Origin: Chitinibacter sp046530675
GTDB taxonomy: Bacteria > Pseudomonadota > Gammaproteobacteria > Burkholderiales > Chitinibacteraceae
Direction: 5' to 3'
NCBI RefSeq assembly: GCF_046530675.1
Contig: NZ_CP172558.1
Location: forward strand, 62,001 to 126,000
DNA: 64,000 nt
The stretch's first letter is position 1. Every line of letters begins with the position of its first letter. Under the pieces are notes generated by a model. The model ran no database searches. It saw only the letters and a list, made by a program, of their open reading frames with translations, and was not told where the DNA came from. Positions 41,946 through 51,046 of the stretch are shown piece by piece. The position numbers and the translations under genes are program-made.

Positions 41946-43049
41946 ATGAAATTCAAAACCACCGAACTCATCGAGCCTCTGGTTGCACTGGGGGCTTTGC
42001 TTTTATTGTGCCTGATCGTTTTTTCAATACTCAAACCATTTCTGGCTGCCAGCCTGTGGGCAGCCATTCTGGTCTTGAGCACTTGGCATCCCTACCTGTT
42101 TCTGGTCAAAAAGCTCAATGGCCGCCGTGCTTCGGCTGCAATCTTGCTGCTGGTGATTCTTTGCCTGTTTTTGCTGCTTCCCGCCCTGTACGCCGCGAGC
42201 GACTTTGCCCGAGTCGGTGTGGCCTTTATCGGCGAAGTCAAAACCGGCTTTGAAGCAGGCTGGCCTGCCCTGCCTGACTGGTTAAGCCATCTTCCGCTGA
42301 TCGGCGTCCCGATCAACGAGTTCTGGCAAGGTCTGGGGTCGCAAGATGAAGCCACCATGTCGATGATCCGCAGCCTGATCGGCCCGGCGGCGCAATGGGC
42401 ATTGCTGGTTGCCAGCCAGATTGGCAGCAGCATCGTGGTCATGTTGATGAGCCTGTTTATTGCCTTTTTCATTTATCTTGATGGCGAACATATCCGCGAC
42501 TGGGTCAAAGGCTTTCTGGAGCGGATTGCAGGCGAGCGTAGCGTTCACCTGTTCGCAGTTTCAGTCGTATCAACCAAGGGCGTCGTTTATGGTTTTCTGG
42601 GCACCGCCATCGTTCAGGCCATGTTATCGCTACTGGCGTATCTGATTGCAGGCGTTCCCAATGCGGTGTCACTGGGGTTTGCCAGCTTTATTCTGGCTTT
42701 ATTACCCGGTGGCCCCGTATTGCTCGGTCTGCCAGCTGCGGCCTGGCTCTATCATCAGGGCGAAATCGGCTGGGCGATTTTTATGGCCAGCTGGATGCTG
42801 CTGGTCGTGAGCTCGGCCGACAATGTGATCAAGCCTTTGCTGATCGGTAAAGGCAGTAATCTGCCTTTTATTCTGATCCTGTTCGGCGTACTCGGCGGCG
42901 CAATCGCTTTCGGCATGCTGGGCGTGTTTATTGGCCCTGTGTTGCTGACGGTCTTTTACGAAATCGCCCGTTCCTGGATTTTATTCCCCAGCACACTGCC
43001 ACCGGCAGCCACGATCAACCCTGTTGATGATGCATCCACAGCAGAATAA
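41946..43049 (+). CDS. AI-2E family transporter
   Basis: 367 residues with about eight hydrophobic helices in the arrangement of the AI-2E (formerly UPF0118/PerM/YdiK) family. Typical stretches are LKPFLAASLWAAILVLSTWHP in the first hairpin, VYGFLGTAIVQAMLSLLAYLI, LPGGPVLLGLPAAAWLY and the closing GVLGGAIAFGMLGVFIGPVLL. Members have been linked to autoinducer-2 export, Na+/H+ antiport and others; the substrate here is unknown. The gene stands alone, followed by a strong bidirectional terminator. No clear Shine-Dalgarno precedes the ATG. Confidence 0.88.
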   Translation: MKFKTTELIEPLVALGALLLLCLIVFSILKPFLAASLWAAILVLSTWHPYLFLVKKLNGRRASAAILLLVILCLFLLLPALYAASDFARVGVAFIGEVKTGFEAGWPALPDWLSHLPLIGVPINEFWQGLGSQDEATMSMIRSLIGPAAQWALLVASQIGSSIVVMLMSLFIAFFIYLDGEHIRDWVKGFLERIAGERSVHLFAVSVVSTKGVVYGFLGTAIVQAMLSLLAYLIAGVPNAVSLGFASFILALLPGGPVLLGLPAAAWLYHQGEIGWAIFMASWMLLVVSSADNVIKPLLIGKGSNLPFILILFGVLGGAIAFGMLGVFIGPVLLTVFYEIARSWILFPSTLPPAATINPVDDASTAE

Positions 43050-43052
43050 ATC

Positions 43053-43089
43053 GCTACAAAGCCCGGCCTCACCGGGCTTTGTAGCTTTT
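43053..43089. terminator. Bidirectional rho-independent terminator
   Basis: A perfect 14-bp stem, GCTACAAAGCCCGG / CCGGGCTTTGTAGC, with a CCTCA loop and TTTT after it. It serves the transporter gene (plus) and probably also the converging PhzF-like gene. Confidence 0.92.
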
Positions 43090-43101
43090 GTTCAATCACA
43101 A

Positions 43102-43941
43102 TCAAACCTGCAATACACCAGAACCCAGCAGTGACACTTTGGCCTTCAGGTGCAAATCAAGTTTGTTATCAATCTGCAAGAATAGAATCGATAAGCGGCT
43201 GAGTATTCGTTCAATCGTGTGCCCCTGCTCGATCCTGACGTCAAAAGGCAAACGGGCTCCACCGGCCAGATAGCCAGTTGCCAGATTCAACGCGGCAGTC
43301 CCGTCGCCAAAATTTTCATAAATATTGAAATGATCCGCGATAAAACTGCGCATCGTGATCAAATCGCCTTCGCGATGCCAAATCACCGCTTGCGCCACCT
43401 GTTTCGGACTCTGTGCATAGTCAGCCAGCAAGGCCGGATGAGGACGAGCTTGTAGCACAACTTGCCTTGACCTGACCTGAACCATCAACTGCTCCAATCC
43501 CGTATCAACCAGTTGCAGCGGCGCAATAATGGCGTGACTTTCGATTCCCAGTGCATAGGCAATGTCTACCTGACCTCGGATTGAGGGGCGGGTACAACCG
43601 GCAACGCACTGCAAATCGATGCTGCCATTAGCAAACAGCAGGGAATAATGCCCGCTTAAACAGTGCAACTTGAACCGGGTTTCCGAATTGGACTGTTGCA
43701 TCACGGCCGCAGCGCCCAGCAACCCCTTTGCTGAAAACGGCAGCGAAAATTGTGGATGATAAAACCTGACTTCACCTGATGCGCGATGCAGAAATGCGAC
43801 CTCGGACGCATTCATCTGATATGCCATCATCTGCAAAGTCGCTTCATCAGGCCAATCGGGCACATCAAACACAATCAGCGGGTCACCCGCCCAGGTTTTT
43901 TCGGCAAAAACACTGGTCAGAAAGAAGGGGTATGCGGTCAT
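43102..43941 (-). CDS. PhzF-family isomerase
   Basis: 279 residues from the ATG at 43941 (MTAYPFFLTSVFAEKTWAG). The PhzF/DapF-like double hot-dog fold is marked by GDPLIVFDVPDWPDEATLQ and MNASEVAFLH with the catalytic Glu, and by GAAAVMQQSNS and a second half containing FNIYENFGDGTAALNLATGYL. The usual PhzF proteins have about 260-300 residues. Outside phenazine producers the substrate of this family is generally unknown. It is transcribed divergently from ppc, sharing a short intergenic region, so the longer frame to 44037 would overlap the ppc promoter. Confidence 0.82.
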   Translation of the reverse strand: MTAYPFFLTSVFAEKTWAGDPLIVFDVPDWPDEATLQMMAYQMNASEVAFLHRASGEVRFYHPQFSLPFSAKGLLGAAAVMQQSNSETRFKLHCLSGHYSLLFANGSIDLQCVAGCTRPSIRGQVDIAYALGIESHAIIAPLQLVDTGLEQLMVQVRSRQVVLQARPHPALLADYAQSPKQVAQAVIWHREGDLITMRSFIADHFNIYENFGDGTAALNLATGYLAGGARLPFDVRIEQGHTIERILSRLSILFLQIDNKLDLHLKAKVSLLGSGVLQV

Positions 43942-44046
43942 GGCGATTTCCGTGGAAAGTTTCTGCGCGATTTGATCGGCAGAGATCGCGAGTTTTTGAT
44001 AGAATGTGCGAACTTTTTGTCTTGAATTTGCCTCCATTGGATTGCC

Positions 44047-46803
44047 ATGTCTGTGATCGAACCTATTGCTGAAAAGGATCTACCGCTCAAGCGTGATTTG
44101 GATCTACTCGCCGCCTTGTTGTCTGACACTATCCGCGAACAGGCCGGTTCGGCCACCGCAGAACAAATCGAGTCGATTCGCGCACTCGCATTTCGCTACG
44201 TTCAGGCTCACGACCCCGACGCGGGCAAAGCCTTGGCGCGCTCATTGTCGACGCTGGATATGCCGACAACGATGGCGCTGGTTCGAGCGTTCAGCTATTT
44301 CTCGCACCTGTCCAATATAGCAGAGGATTTGCACCACAATCGCCGCCGCCGCGCACACAAAATCGCGGGTTCAAAGGCGCAGCGTGGCAGCATTTCTGCG
44401 GTACTGGAAACACTGACCGACCGCAATGTCAAAGCATCAGAAATTCTCGCCATGCTGGCCGAAACGCTGATTGCACCGGTAATGACTGCACACCCGACCG
44501 AAGTCAAACGCAAAACCATTCTGGAATGCCACCGTGCGCTGGCCGAGCTGCTCACCGAGCGCGACCGCAACCAGATGACACCGGAAGAAATCGCCGCCAA
44601 CCAGGAAGCGATGGAACGCGTGATGATCACGCTGTGGCAAACGCGCGAAGTTCGTACTGTCAAACTGACGGTGCAGGACGAAATCGAAAATGGCGCGACC
44701 TATTTCCGCAATACATTCCTGCACGAGATTCCCCGCCTGTACCAGGACATGGAAGATCGGCTGTCCGATATGACAGGTGAACAAGTCACCTTGCCTAACT
44801 TTATTCAAGTTGGCAGCTGGATCGGTGGCGACCGCGATGGCAATCCATTCGTAACTGCCGATGTGATGCGCTATGCCGTTTCACGCCAGGCCGGTGTCGC
44901 GCTCGATTATTACTATCAACAGTGCCTGAAACTCGAAAGCGAACTGTCGATGTCAACGCGTCTGGTTCAGGTCGATCAGGACTTGTCAGCGCTGGCAGCA
45001 ACCGCCCCCGAAGATCTGGCGCGCAAGTCAGAAGAACCGTACCGACTGGCTGTACTGGCCATTTCGGCACGCATTTTTGCCACTGCGATCAAAATCGGCA
45101 CTTTCCATCATCAATTGCATGATGTGGCACACGCCCAGCCGTACGACAATGCGGATCAGCTCGCCAGCGATCTGGCCGTCATTTCCCGTTCGCTCAAAGC
45201 CCATGGCGCAGCCAAACTGGCCAATGGTCGTTTGCGTCGCCTCAAGCGTGCGGTTTCAGTCTTCGGCTTCTTCCTCGCGCCGATCGACATGCGCCAGTTT
45301 GCCGGCCTGCACGAAAAAATGATCAGCGAGTTGTTCAATCGCGCGGGTCTGGAAGAATACATGGCGCTCGACGAAAAGAGCCGTCGCGTCGTTCTGCTGC
45401 GCGAACTGGCCAGCCCGCGTCCATTGATTTGCCCACATGATGTCGCTTACAGCCCAGATGTTCAGCAAGAGCTAGATATTCTGAAAGCGGCAGCCGAAAT
45501 CCAGGCACGTTACGGCGAAGCGGTACTGCCAAACTACATTATTTCGAACTGCGCGTCGGTTTCCGACATGCTCGAAGTGGCCGTGCTGCTGAACGATGTG
45601 GGTCTGGTGTCACTGGCGCCTACCGTTCGCAGCAAGGTCAATATCATTCCGTTGTTTGAAACCACCGGCGACTTGCGCGCCAGCGGCGACATCATGACCG
45701 AGCTGTTTGCGATCCCGCAATGGCGTCAATTGCTGACGTGCCGTGGCGATGTACAGGAAGTCATGCTCGGCTATTCGGATTCGAACAAAGATGGCGGTTA
45801 CCTGACTTCCAACTGGGAGCTCTACAAAGCCGAACTGACGCTGGTCGATGTATTTAACAATGCCGGTATCAAACTGCGCCTGTTCCACGGTCGCGGCGGT
45901 ACGGTTGGTCGTGGTGGTGGTCCGGCTTATGATGCGATCCTTGCGCAGCCGGCCGGTTCAGTGAACGGCCAGATCCGGATTACCGAACAGGGCGAAGTCA
46001 TTACTGCCAAATATGCCGACCGTGAAGTGGGTCGCCGTAATCTGGAAATTCTGGTTGCAGCAACACTGGACGCCAGCTTCCCGGTGCCGAGCGATACCGA
46101 TGAAGCGCCACATCGTGCGTTGATGGAGCGCCTGTCGAACGCCGCCTACCGCTTCTATCGCGATCTGGTGTATGCAACGCCAGACTTTATTACTTACTTC
46201 CTTGAGGCAACACCGATCAAGGAAATCCCGAATCTGAATATCGGTTCACGCCCTTCAGCACGTCGCAATACCAGCAGCATTTCTGATTTGCGTGCGATTC
46301 CATGGGTCTTCTCATGGTCGCAGTGTCGTTTGATGCTACCGGGCTGGTACGGTTTTGGCGCGGCGATCAGCGAATATCTGGCTGAAGCGGGTGACGAAGG
46401 TCTGCAAACGCTGAATCATTTGTACAAAACCTGGCCGTTCTTCCAGACAACGATTTCCAATATGGAAATGGTACTGGCGAAATCGGATATCGCAATTGCC
46501 GCACGTTACTCGGAGCTGGTACAGGATCAGGACGTTGCCAAGCGTATCTTTGGCCGCATCAAAGACGAGTGGCAACGTTCGGTTGACGCCGTTCTGGCCA
46601 TTACCGGTCACGAGCAATTGCTCGGCGACAACCCGATGCTGGCACGCAGCCTGGATAACCGCCTGCCTTACCTCGACCCGCTCAACCATTTGCAGGTTGA
46701 ATTGCTCAAACGCATTCGCGCTGGCGATGACAGCGAAGAATTGCGTCATGCCGTACACCTAACAATTAACGGTGTGTCAGCCGGTTTGCGCAACAGCGGT
46801 TAA
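44047..46803 (+). CDS. ppc: Phosphoenolpyruvate carboxylase
   Basis: 918 residues. Carboxylates PEP to oxaloacetate to refill the TCA cycle. Catalytic motifs are all present: VMTAHPTEVKRKTI with the essential His, GSWIGGDRDGNPFVTADV, LGYSDSNKDGGYLTSNW, FHGRGGTVGRGGGP and the allosteric/PEP loop QPAGSVNGQIRITEQGEVI. The C-terminus ends in NSG, close to the family norm of NTG. The gene is compact with its own promoter region against phzF. Confidence 0.97.
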   Translation: MSVIEPIAEKDLPLKRDLDLLAALLSDTIREQAGSATAEQIESIRALAFRYVQAHDPDAGKALARSLSTLDMPTTMALVRAFSYFSHLSNIAEDLHHNRRRRAHKIAGSKAQRGSISAVLETLTDRNVKASEILAMLAETLIAPVMTAHPTEVKRKTILECHRALAELLTERDRNQMTPEEIAANQEAMERVMITLWQTREVRTVKLTVQDEIENGATYFRNTFLHEIPRLYQDMEDRLSDMTGEQVTLPNFIQVGSWIGGDRDGNPFVTADVMRYAVSRQAGVALDYYYQQCLKLESELSMSTRLVQVDQDLSALAATAPEDLARKSEEPYRLAVLAISARIFATAIKIGTFHHQLHDVAHAQPYDNADQLASDLAVISRSLKAHGAAKLANGRLRRLKRAVSVFGFFLAPIDMRQFAGLHEKMISELFNRAGLEEYMALDEKSRRVVLLRELASPRPLICPHDVAYSPDVQQELDILKAAAEIQARYGEAVLPNYIISNCASVSDMLEVAVLLNDVGLVSLAPTVRSKVNIIPLFETTGDLRASGDIMTELFAIPQWRQLLTCRGDVQEVMLGYSDSNKDGGYLTSNWELYKAELTLVDVFNNAGIKLRLFHGRGGTVGRGGGPAYDAILAQPAGSVNGQIRITEQGEVITAKYADREVGRRNLEILVAATLDASFPVPSDTDEAPHRALMERLSNAAYRFYRDLVYATPDFITYFLEATPIKEIPNLNIGSRPSARRNTSSISDLRAIPWVFSWSQCRLMLPGWYGFGAAISEYLAEAGDEGLQTLNHLYKTWPFFQTTISNMEMVLAKSDIAIAARYSELVQDQDVAKRIFGRIKDEWQRSVDAVLAITGHEQLLGDNPMLARSLDNRLPYLDPLNHLQVELLKRIRAGDDSEELRHAVHLTINGVSAGLRNSG

Positions 46804-46811
46804 TCAGCGAT

Positions 46812-46830
46812 GATGAGTTCTGAACTCATC
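46812..46830. other. 19-bp palindrome between ppc and the next gene
   Basis: GATGAGTTC and GAACTCATC surround a single T, 8 bp after the ppc stop and 19 bp before the next start. It has no U tract; it might be an operator or processing hairpin. Confidence 0.5.
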
Positions 46831-46849
46831 CCCACCCAGGAGCCACTTC

Positions 46850-47326
46850 ATGAACTGGAAAAAATCATTTCTTGTTTATGCAGTGGCTTTTTTATTGCTC
46901 GGCAGCAATAGCTACGCCAAGCTACCCAGCCATTTTGGCGATAAGGTCGAAAATGCCCTCGCCTGCCGCAGCGAATGGTCTACCGATTTCTGGCGTAATT
47001 ATTTCCGCCAATACCTGAATCAACCTGTGCGAACCTGGGGCGAAGCCGAATGGTTTGACGCCCAGAAAGCCCAACTGGCGGGCAATCAGGTGGAAGAAGT
47101 GTTCGTCAACTTGCCCGACTCAGGCGCGCTGATGGTCGGCGCATTCATCAAAAAACCGCTAGCCGAAGTCAAAAGCAATATCGAATCACGTATGGGTTTT
47201 AGCTTTGTCCAGCTGGCCGGCCCCTACCCACGCTGGCTGTCGAAATTTGGCAGCGTCCTGGTCGAAGTCGGTCCGGAAGAAACCAAATGGTATTGCGCAC
47301 GCTGGCACCTCGGCAATCGACCCTAG
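46850..47326 (+). CDS. Hypothetical periplasmic protein
   Basis: 158 residues with a signal peptide ending near NSYAKLPSHFG. The mature part has two cysteines (ALACRSEW and KWYCARW) that could form a disulphide, and mixed alpha/beta character. CAGGAG lies 8 nt before the ATG. It is on the same strand as ppc and might be cotranscribed. I do not recognise the family. Confidence 0.65.
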   Translation: MNWKKSFLVYAVAFLLLGSNSYAKLPSHFGDKVENALACRSEWSTDFWRNYFRQYLNQPVRTWGEAEWFDAQKAQLAGNQVEEVFVNLPDSGALMVGAFIKKPLAEVKSNIESRMGFSFVQLAGPYPRWLSKFGSVLVEVGPEETKWYCARWHLGNRP

Positions 47327-47464
47327 GGGTATAGCCTTGCAAGCCACGGCGAAATTAAGCCATGAAAACATACCATGCACCGTATAGCCTCGAATCAGAT
47401 CCGGCTGGTTCTATCACTGGCGATTAGAGGATAATGGCGTTTTGCCCTGCTCAAATCCAGCTCA

Positions 47465-48484
47465 ATGCCGCAGACTCTCCCGAATTATCCGCTCACCCGG
47501 CTCAATACCTTTGGCCTGCAATCGGCCGCCGAACAATTCATTGCCATCGACGACGTCGCAACCCTGCAAAGCTGCATTGCCGATCCAGCACTGCGCTCGC
47601 TACCCTGGCATATTCTGGGCGGCGGATCGAATCTGGTCTTGCCGGAATTAGTCCACGGGCTGGTTTTGAAGATGGATTTACTCGGCAAATACCTGCAAGC
47701 CGAAGATGACGACGCCTGGTACATTGCCGCAGCGGCGGGTGAAAACTGGCATCAATTTGTTCAATGGACACTAGCACAAGGCTGGGGCGGACTCGAAAAC
47801 CTGTCGCTGATTCCCGGCACGGTCGGCGCGTCTCCAGTGCAGAACATCGGCGCGTACGGCGTTGAAATCAAGGATTATTTCCATCAGCTCAGCGCGATTC
47901 ATTTGCACACCGGCGAAATTCGTACTTTCGGCCTGAGCGACTGCCAGTTTGCTTATCGCGATAGCATTTTCAAGCACTCTGCAGGGTTAGACTGGTGCAT
48001 TCTCGAAGTTGTTTTCCGCCTACCTAAAAACCATCAGGTCAAAACCAGCTACGGCGACATTGAAAAAGCGCTGGCCGAATTAGGCTTGAGCGCCACGGCA
48101 CATCATATTGCGCAAGCCGTGATTCACGTTCGGCAGCGCAAATTGCCCGACCCGGCGCAAATTGGCAACGCCGGCAGTTATTTTAAAAACCCGATTATTC
48201 CGGCCGAACAGGCCACGGCACTGCAGGCGCAGCACCCCGCGCTGGTGATGTATCCACTCGATGCACAGCACACCAAACTGGCCGCAGGCTGGCTGATTGA
48301 ACAAGCGGGCTGGAAAGGCCGTCAGCTCGGCTCAGTTGGCATGTTTGCCAAGCAGGCGCTGGTGATGGTCAATCATGGTGGCGCAGGCCAGCGCGATGTC
48401 AAAACGCTCGAAGCGGCGGTGCAGCGCGATGTACTAAACCAGTTTGGCGTCATGATCGAATCCGAGCCGATTTGCTGGCAGTAA
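47465..48484 (+). CDS. murB: UDP-N-acetylenolpyruvoylglucosamine reductase
   Basis: 339 residues, type I MurB, which reduces UDP-GlcNAc-enolpyruvate to UDP-MurNAc with NADPH via FAD. The FAD-binding region includes LGGGSNLVLPE and the loop SLIPGTVGASPVQNIGAYGVE. The catalytic proton donor region is GNAGSYFKNPI with the active Ser, and the C-terminus contains the type I-specific WLIEQAGWKGRQLGSVGMF. No good Shine-Dalgarno precedes the ATG at 47465. The 138 bp upstream contain no other gene. Confidence 0.96.
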   Translation: MPQTLPNYPLTRLNTFGLQSAAEQFIAIDDVATLQSCIADPALRSLPWHILGGGSNLVLPELVHGLVLKMDLLGKYLQAEDDDAWYIAAAAGENWHQFVQWTLAQGWGGLENLSLIPGTVGASPVQNIGAYGVEIKDYFHQLSAIHLHTGEIRTFGLSDCQFAYRDSIFKHSAGLDWCILEVVFRLPKNHQVKTSYGDIEKALAELGLSATAHHIAQAVIHVRQRKLPDPAQIGNAGSYFKNPIIPAEQATALQAQHPALVMYPLDAQHTKLAAGWLIEQAGWKGRQLGSVGMFAKQALVMVNHGGAGQRDVKTLEAAVQRDVLNQFGVMIESEPICWQ

Positions 48485-48677
48485 GAACCGTCCAAAAGCT
48501 TTCCGGCAAGACACACGCGACGCCAGTACACACGTTCGGCGAGGCGAAGTAATGCAGCTGGAGAACTTTTGGTTTAGTACATCAACGCCGCAGGCTGACC
48601 GTCAGTCGTCACAATTGGTAAAAAAGTCAGCAACGCAGTAAGTTAACAAAATAGCTTTCACCTCGACGGAGGTCATC

Positions 48678-49493
48678 ATGATGGTCACCAACACCAATCT
48701 CAGTTCGCTGGCTGCGCAGCGCTATACCGACAATGCTCAGGCCGCACAAAATAAATCGATGACCGCCCTGTCGTCGGGCAAGCGCATCAATAGCGCAGCC
48801 GATGATGCAGCAGGTTTGGCGATTGCCGAACAGTTTGCCGCGCAAATCATCGGCAATAGTCAGGGTGTGCGTAATCTCAACGATGCGGTGTCACTATCAC
48901 AAACTGCTGATGGTGCGCTCGAAGGTATTTCCGACAATACCCAGCGCATCCGGGAACTCGCCGTCGCAGCCGGCAATAGCACTTTATCGGCCAGTGATCG
49001 GCAAGCCATGCAGGCCGAAGTGGATCAGCTCAATCAAAGCAGCAACGACATTATCCGCAACACCCAGTTCAATGGGCAGTCGGTATTGCAAGGCGGCAGC
49101 TTTGCCTTTCAGGCGGGCGCCAATGCGGGCGAGCAAATCAATTTGAGTACCGGCAACTTGGGCGGCAACACATTGGCCAGCGCGTCGGGACAAATTGATT
49201 TATCCAGCCCAACCGCCGCATCCAACAGCCTGCTGGCGCTGGATCAGGATATTCAGTCACTCAATAATGAGCGCAGCAATCTGGGCGCCTTTCAGAGCCG
49301 CGTTGAGTCAGGTATCAGCAATTTGCGCAGTTCAGTCGAAAATCAGTCTGCAGCACGCAGCCGGATCGCTGATACCGACTACGCCGCGCAAAGCGCCAGA
49401 CTGGCGCAAAACAGAATCCTCACTGAAGCCGGTCTGGCGATGCAAACGCAAGCCAATGCCAGCAGCAAACAGGTACTCAGTTTATTGCGCTAA
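48678..49493 (+). CDS. fliC: Flagellin
   Basis: 271 residues, a short flagellin composed mostly of the two conserved coiled-coil ends. N-terminal: LSSLAAQRYTDNAQAAQNKS, SGKRINSAADDAAGLAIAEQ, RNLNDAVSLSQTADGALEGI. C-terminal: NLGAFQSRVESGISNLRS, RSRIADTDYAAQSARLAQN, TQANASSKQVLSLLR. The central surface-exposed domain is reduced to about 60 residues (compared with several hundred in enteric flagellins). GGAGG lies 5 to 6 nt before the ATG at 48678. The 193 bp upstream must hold the promoter; I could not identify a convincing sigma-28 or sigma-54 site, only a loose CCAAAAG/CTTTTGG inverted pair. Confidence 0.93.
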   Translation: MMVTNTNLSSLAAQRYTDNAQAAQNKSMTALSSGKRINSAADDAAGLAIAEQFAAQIIGNSQGVRNLNDAVSLSQTADGALEGISDNTQRIRELAVAAGNSTLSASDRQAMQAEVDQLNQSSNDIIRNTQFNGQSVLQGGSFAFQAGANAGEQINLSTGNLGGNTLASASGQIDLSSPTAASNSLLALDQDIQSLNNERSNLGAFQSRVESGISNLRSSVENQSAARSRIADTDYAAQSARLAQNRILTEAGLAMQTQANASSKQVLSLLR

Positions 49494-49502
49494 ATACATA
49501 CC

Positions 49503-49553
49503 GGGGTATATCAATAAAGACAATACAAATCAAAAGCTTTATTCATATACCCC
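49503..49553 (+). terminator. Interrupted long hairpin after the flagellin gene
   Basis: GGGGTATAT (49503-49511) pairs with ATATACCCC (49545-49553), and inside it AATAAAG (49513-49519) pairs with CTTTATT (49537-49543). It starts 10 bp after the stop and may end or stabilise the abundant fliC message. Confidence 0.7.
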
Positions 49554-49643
49554 TTAAACCCTGCACGTAGCGGATCTCCCTGACGCAATGACTGCAGTGG
49601 CTTGTGGCATAATCAAGCTATCCATTGAAACCCTGTATTCTGT

Positions 49644-50165
49644 ATGCACGCCACCGCCTTCTGGCGATCCCCATTATTGCGCTCCCCGCGTCAATTACAT
49701 GCCTGGTTAAGCGAACGCGGTTCGCTGACCCGTCGCCTGATGACGCATTTTCCCGATTTTTCGGTCCAGGTGCTGCATGAAGGCTTTTGCCGCGCTCATC
49801 TGGACGAGCGCACAATCTTGCAGATCGGCAGCGAACACGTTGCCACCCGCGAAGTGCTTTTATGCGCCAAAGGCAAACCGCTGGTCTTTGCCCACAGCAT
49901 TACAGCGCGCGCGAGCCTGAAGCGCGGATTTCACTTGCTGGGGCGCATCGGCAGCCGTCCCTTGGGCGCGGTGTTGTTTGCCGACCCCAAAATCAGACGT
50001 TCCCACCTGGCCTTCTGTAAAATTGACCGCCGTCATCCTTTATGGCAAAAAGCCGTTGCAGTCAGCGGAATCCAGCCCCCGACACTGTGGGCACGACGGT
50101 CGGTGTTTTACGCCGGACAAAATCAATTACTGATCACCGAAGTCTTTTTATCGCCGCCTTTTTGA
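49644..50165 (+). CDS. ubiC: Chorismate-pyruvate lyase
   Basis: 173 residues. Splits chorismate to 4-hydroxybenzoate and pyruvate, the entry to ubiquinone synthesis. Family features: WLSERGSLTRRLMTHFPDF at the N-terminus, REVLLCAKGKPLVFAHSI around the substrate arginine, LLGRIGSRPLGAVLF and WARRSVFYAGQNQLLITEVF with the C-terminal Glu that binds product. ubiA follows 15 bp later, matching the usual ubiCA operon. Confidence 0.93.
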   Translation: MHATAFWRSPLLRSPRQLHAWLSERGSLTRRLMTHFPDFSVQVLHEGFCRAHLDERTILQIGSEHVATREVLLCAKGKPLVFAHSITARASLKRGFHLLGRIGSRPLGAVLFADPKIRRSHLAFCKIDRRHPLWQKAVAVSGIQPPTLWARRSVFYAGQNQLLITEVFLSPPF

Positions 50166-50180
50166 ACATAAAATCTCGTC

Positions 50181-51044
50181 ATGACACTTCGCAATCGCCT
50201 TGCTGCTTACGCCAGACTCGCCCGGATGGACAAGCCCATCGGCACCCTCTTGCTGCTCTGGCCCACACTCTGGGGGCTGTGGCTGGCCGGACAAGGTCAA
50301 CCGGACTGGCGATTAATTTTCATTTTTTGCCTCGGCACTTTTCTGATGCGATCGGCAGGTTGCGTGATTAACGACTGGGCTGATCGGGATTTTGACGGCC
50401 ACGTTGAACGCACCAAAACACGTCCACTCGCTGCCGGTACCGTTCAGCCACGCGAAGCGCTGTATCTGGCAGCAGGATTGGCAGTGCTCGCCTTACTCAT
50501 CGCGCTGCCGCTCAATACGCTGGCTCTAAGCCTGACCATCCCCGCAGCCTTTCTGGCTGGCTCATACCCCTTCACCAAACGTTTTTTCGTGCTGCCACAG
50601 GCTTATCTGGGCGTTGCGTTCAGCTTTGGCATTCCAATGACGTTTGCCGCACAAACGGGTCAAATCCCCAATCTGGCCTGGCTTCTGGTCTTGGCCAATT
50701 TGCTCTGGACCGTCGCCTACGACACCGTCTACGCCATCGTTGATAAACCGGACGACTTGAAAATCGGAATCAAAACTTCAGCGATTACTTTTGGCCAGTA
50801 TGACGTGGCGGCGGTCATGCTCTGTCACTCGGCCTTTATCGCGCTGATGATCATCATCGGCCAACTGGCTCACTTGGGAGTGATTTACCAGCTGGGCTTA
50901 TTTATGGCGAGCGGCCTGATTGTGCTGCAATATCGGCAGATCCGGAGCCGCGACAGGATGGCCTGCTTTGCCGCATTTCTGGCCAATAACCGCGTCGGCA
51001 TGGTTATTTTTGCAGCCATTGTTCTCGATTACGCTTGGGTCTGA
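50181..51044 (+). CDS. ubiA: 4-hydroxybenzoate polyprenyltransferase
   Basis: 287 residues, integral membrane prenyltransferase adding the polyprenyl tail to 4-hydroxybenzoate. The two Asp-rich motifs that bind Mg-diphosphate are present: CVINDWADRDFDGHVERT near residue 60 and DTVYAIVDKPDDLKIGIKT near residue 188. About eight to nine transmembrane helices are visible. It follows ubiC directly in an operon. No GAG-type loss of motif is seen, so it should be active. Confidence 0.95.
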   Translation: MTLRNRLAAYARLARMDKPIGTLLLLWPTLWGLWLAGQGQPDWRLIFIFCLGTFLMRSAGCVINDWADRDFDGHVERTKTRPLAAGTVQPREALYLAAGLAVLALLIALPLNTLALSLTIPAAFLAGSYPFTKRFFVLPQAYLGVAFSFGIPMTFAAQTGQIPNLAWLLVLANLLWTVAYDTVYAIVDKPDDLKIGIKTSAITFGQYDVAAVMLCHSAFIALMIIIGQLAHLGVIYQLGLFMASGLIVLQYRQIRSRDRMACFAAFLANNRVGMVIFAAIVLDYAWV

Positions 51045-51046
51045 GT

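Noticed and set aside
43102..44037. Longer N-terminus for the PhzF-like protein
   Set aside because: The extra 32 residues have no family counterpart and would cover the ppc promoter region; the ATG at 43941 begins the conserved part.
48485..48677. Sigma-28 promoter for fliC
   Set aside because: I found no stretch with acceptable -35 and -10 elements at the right spacing, so I do not call one.
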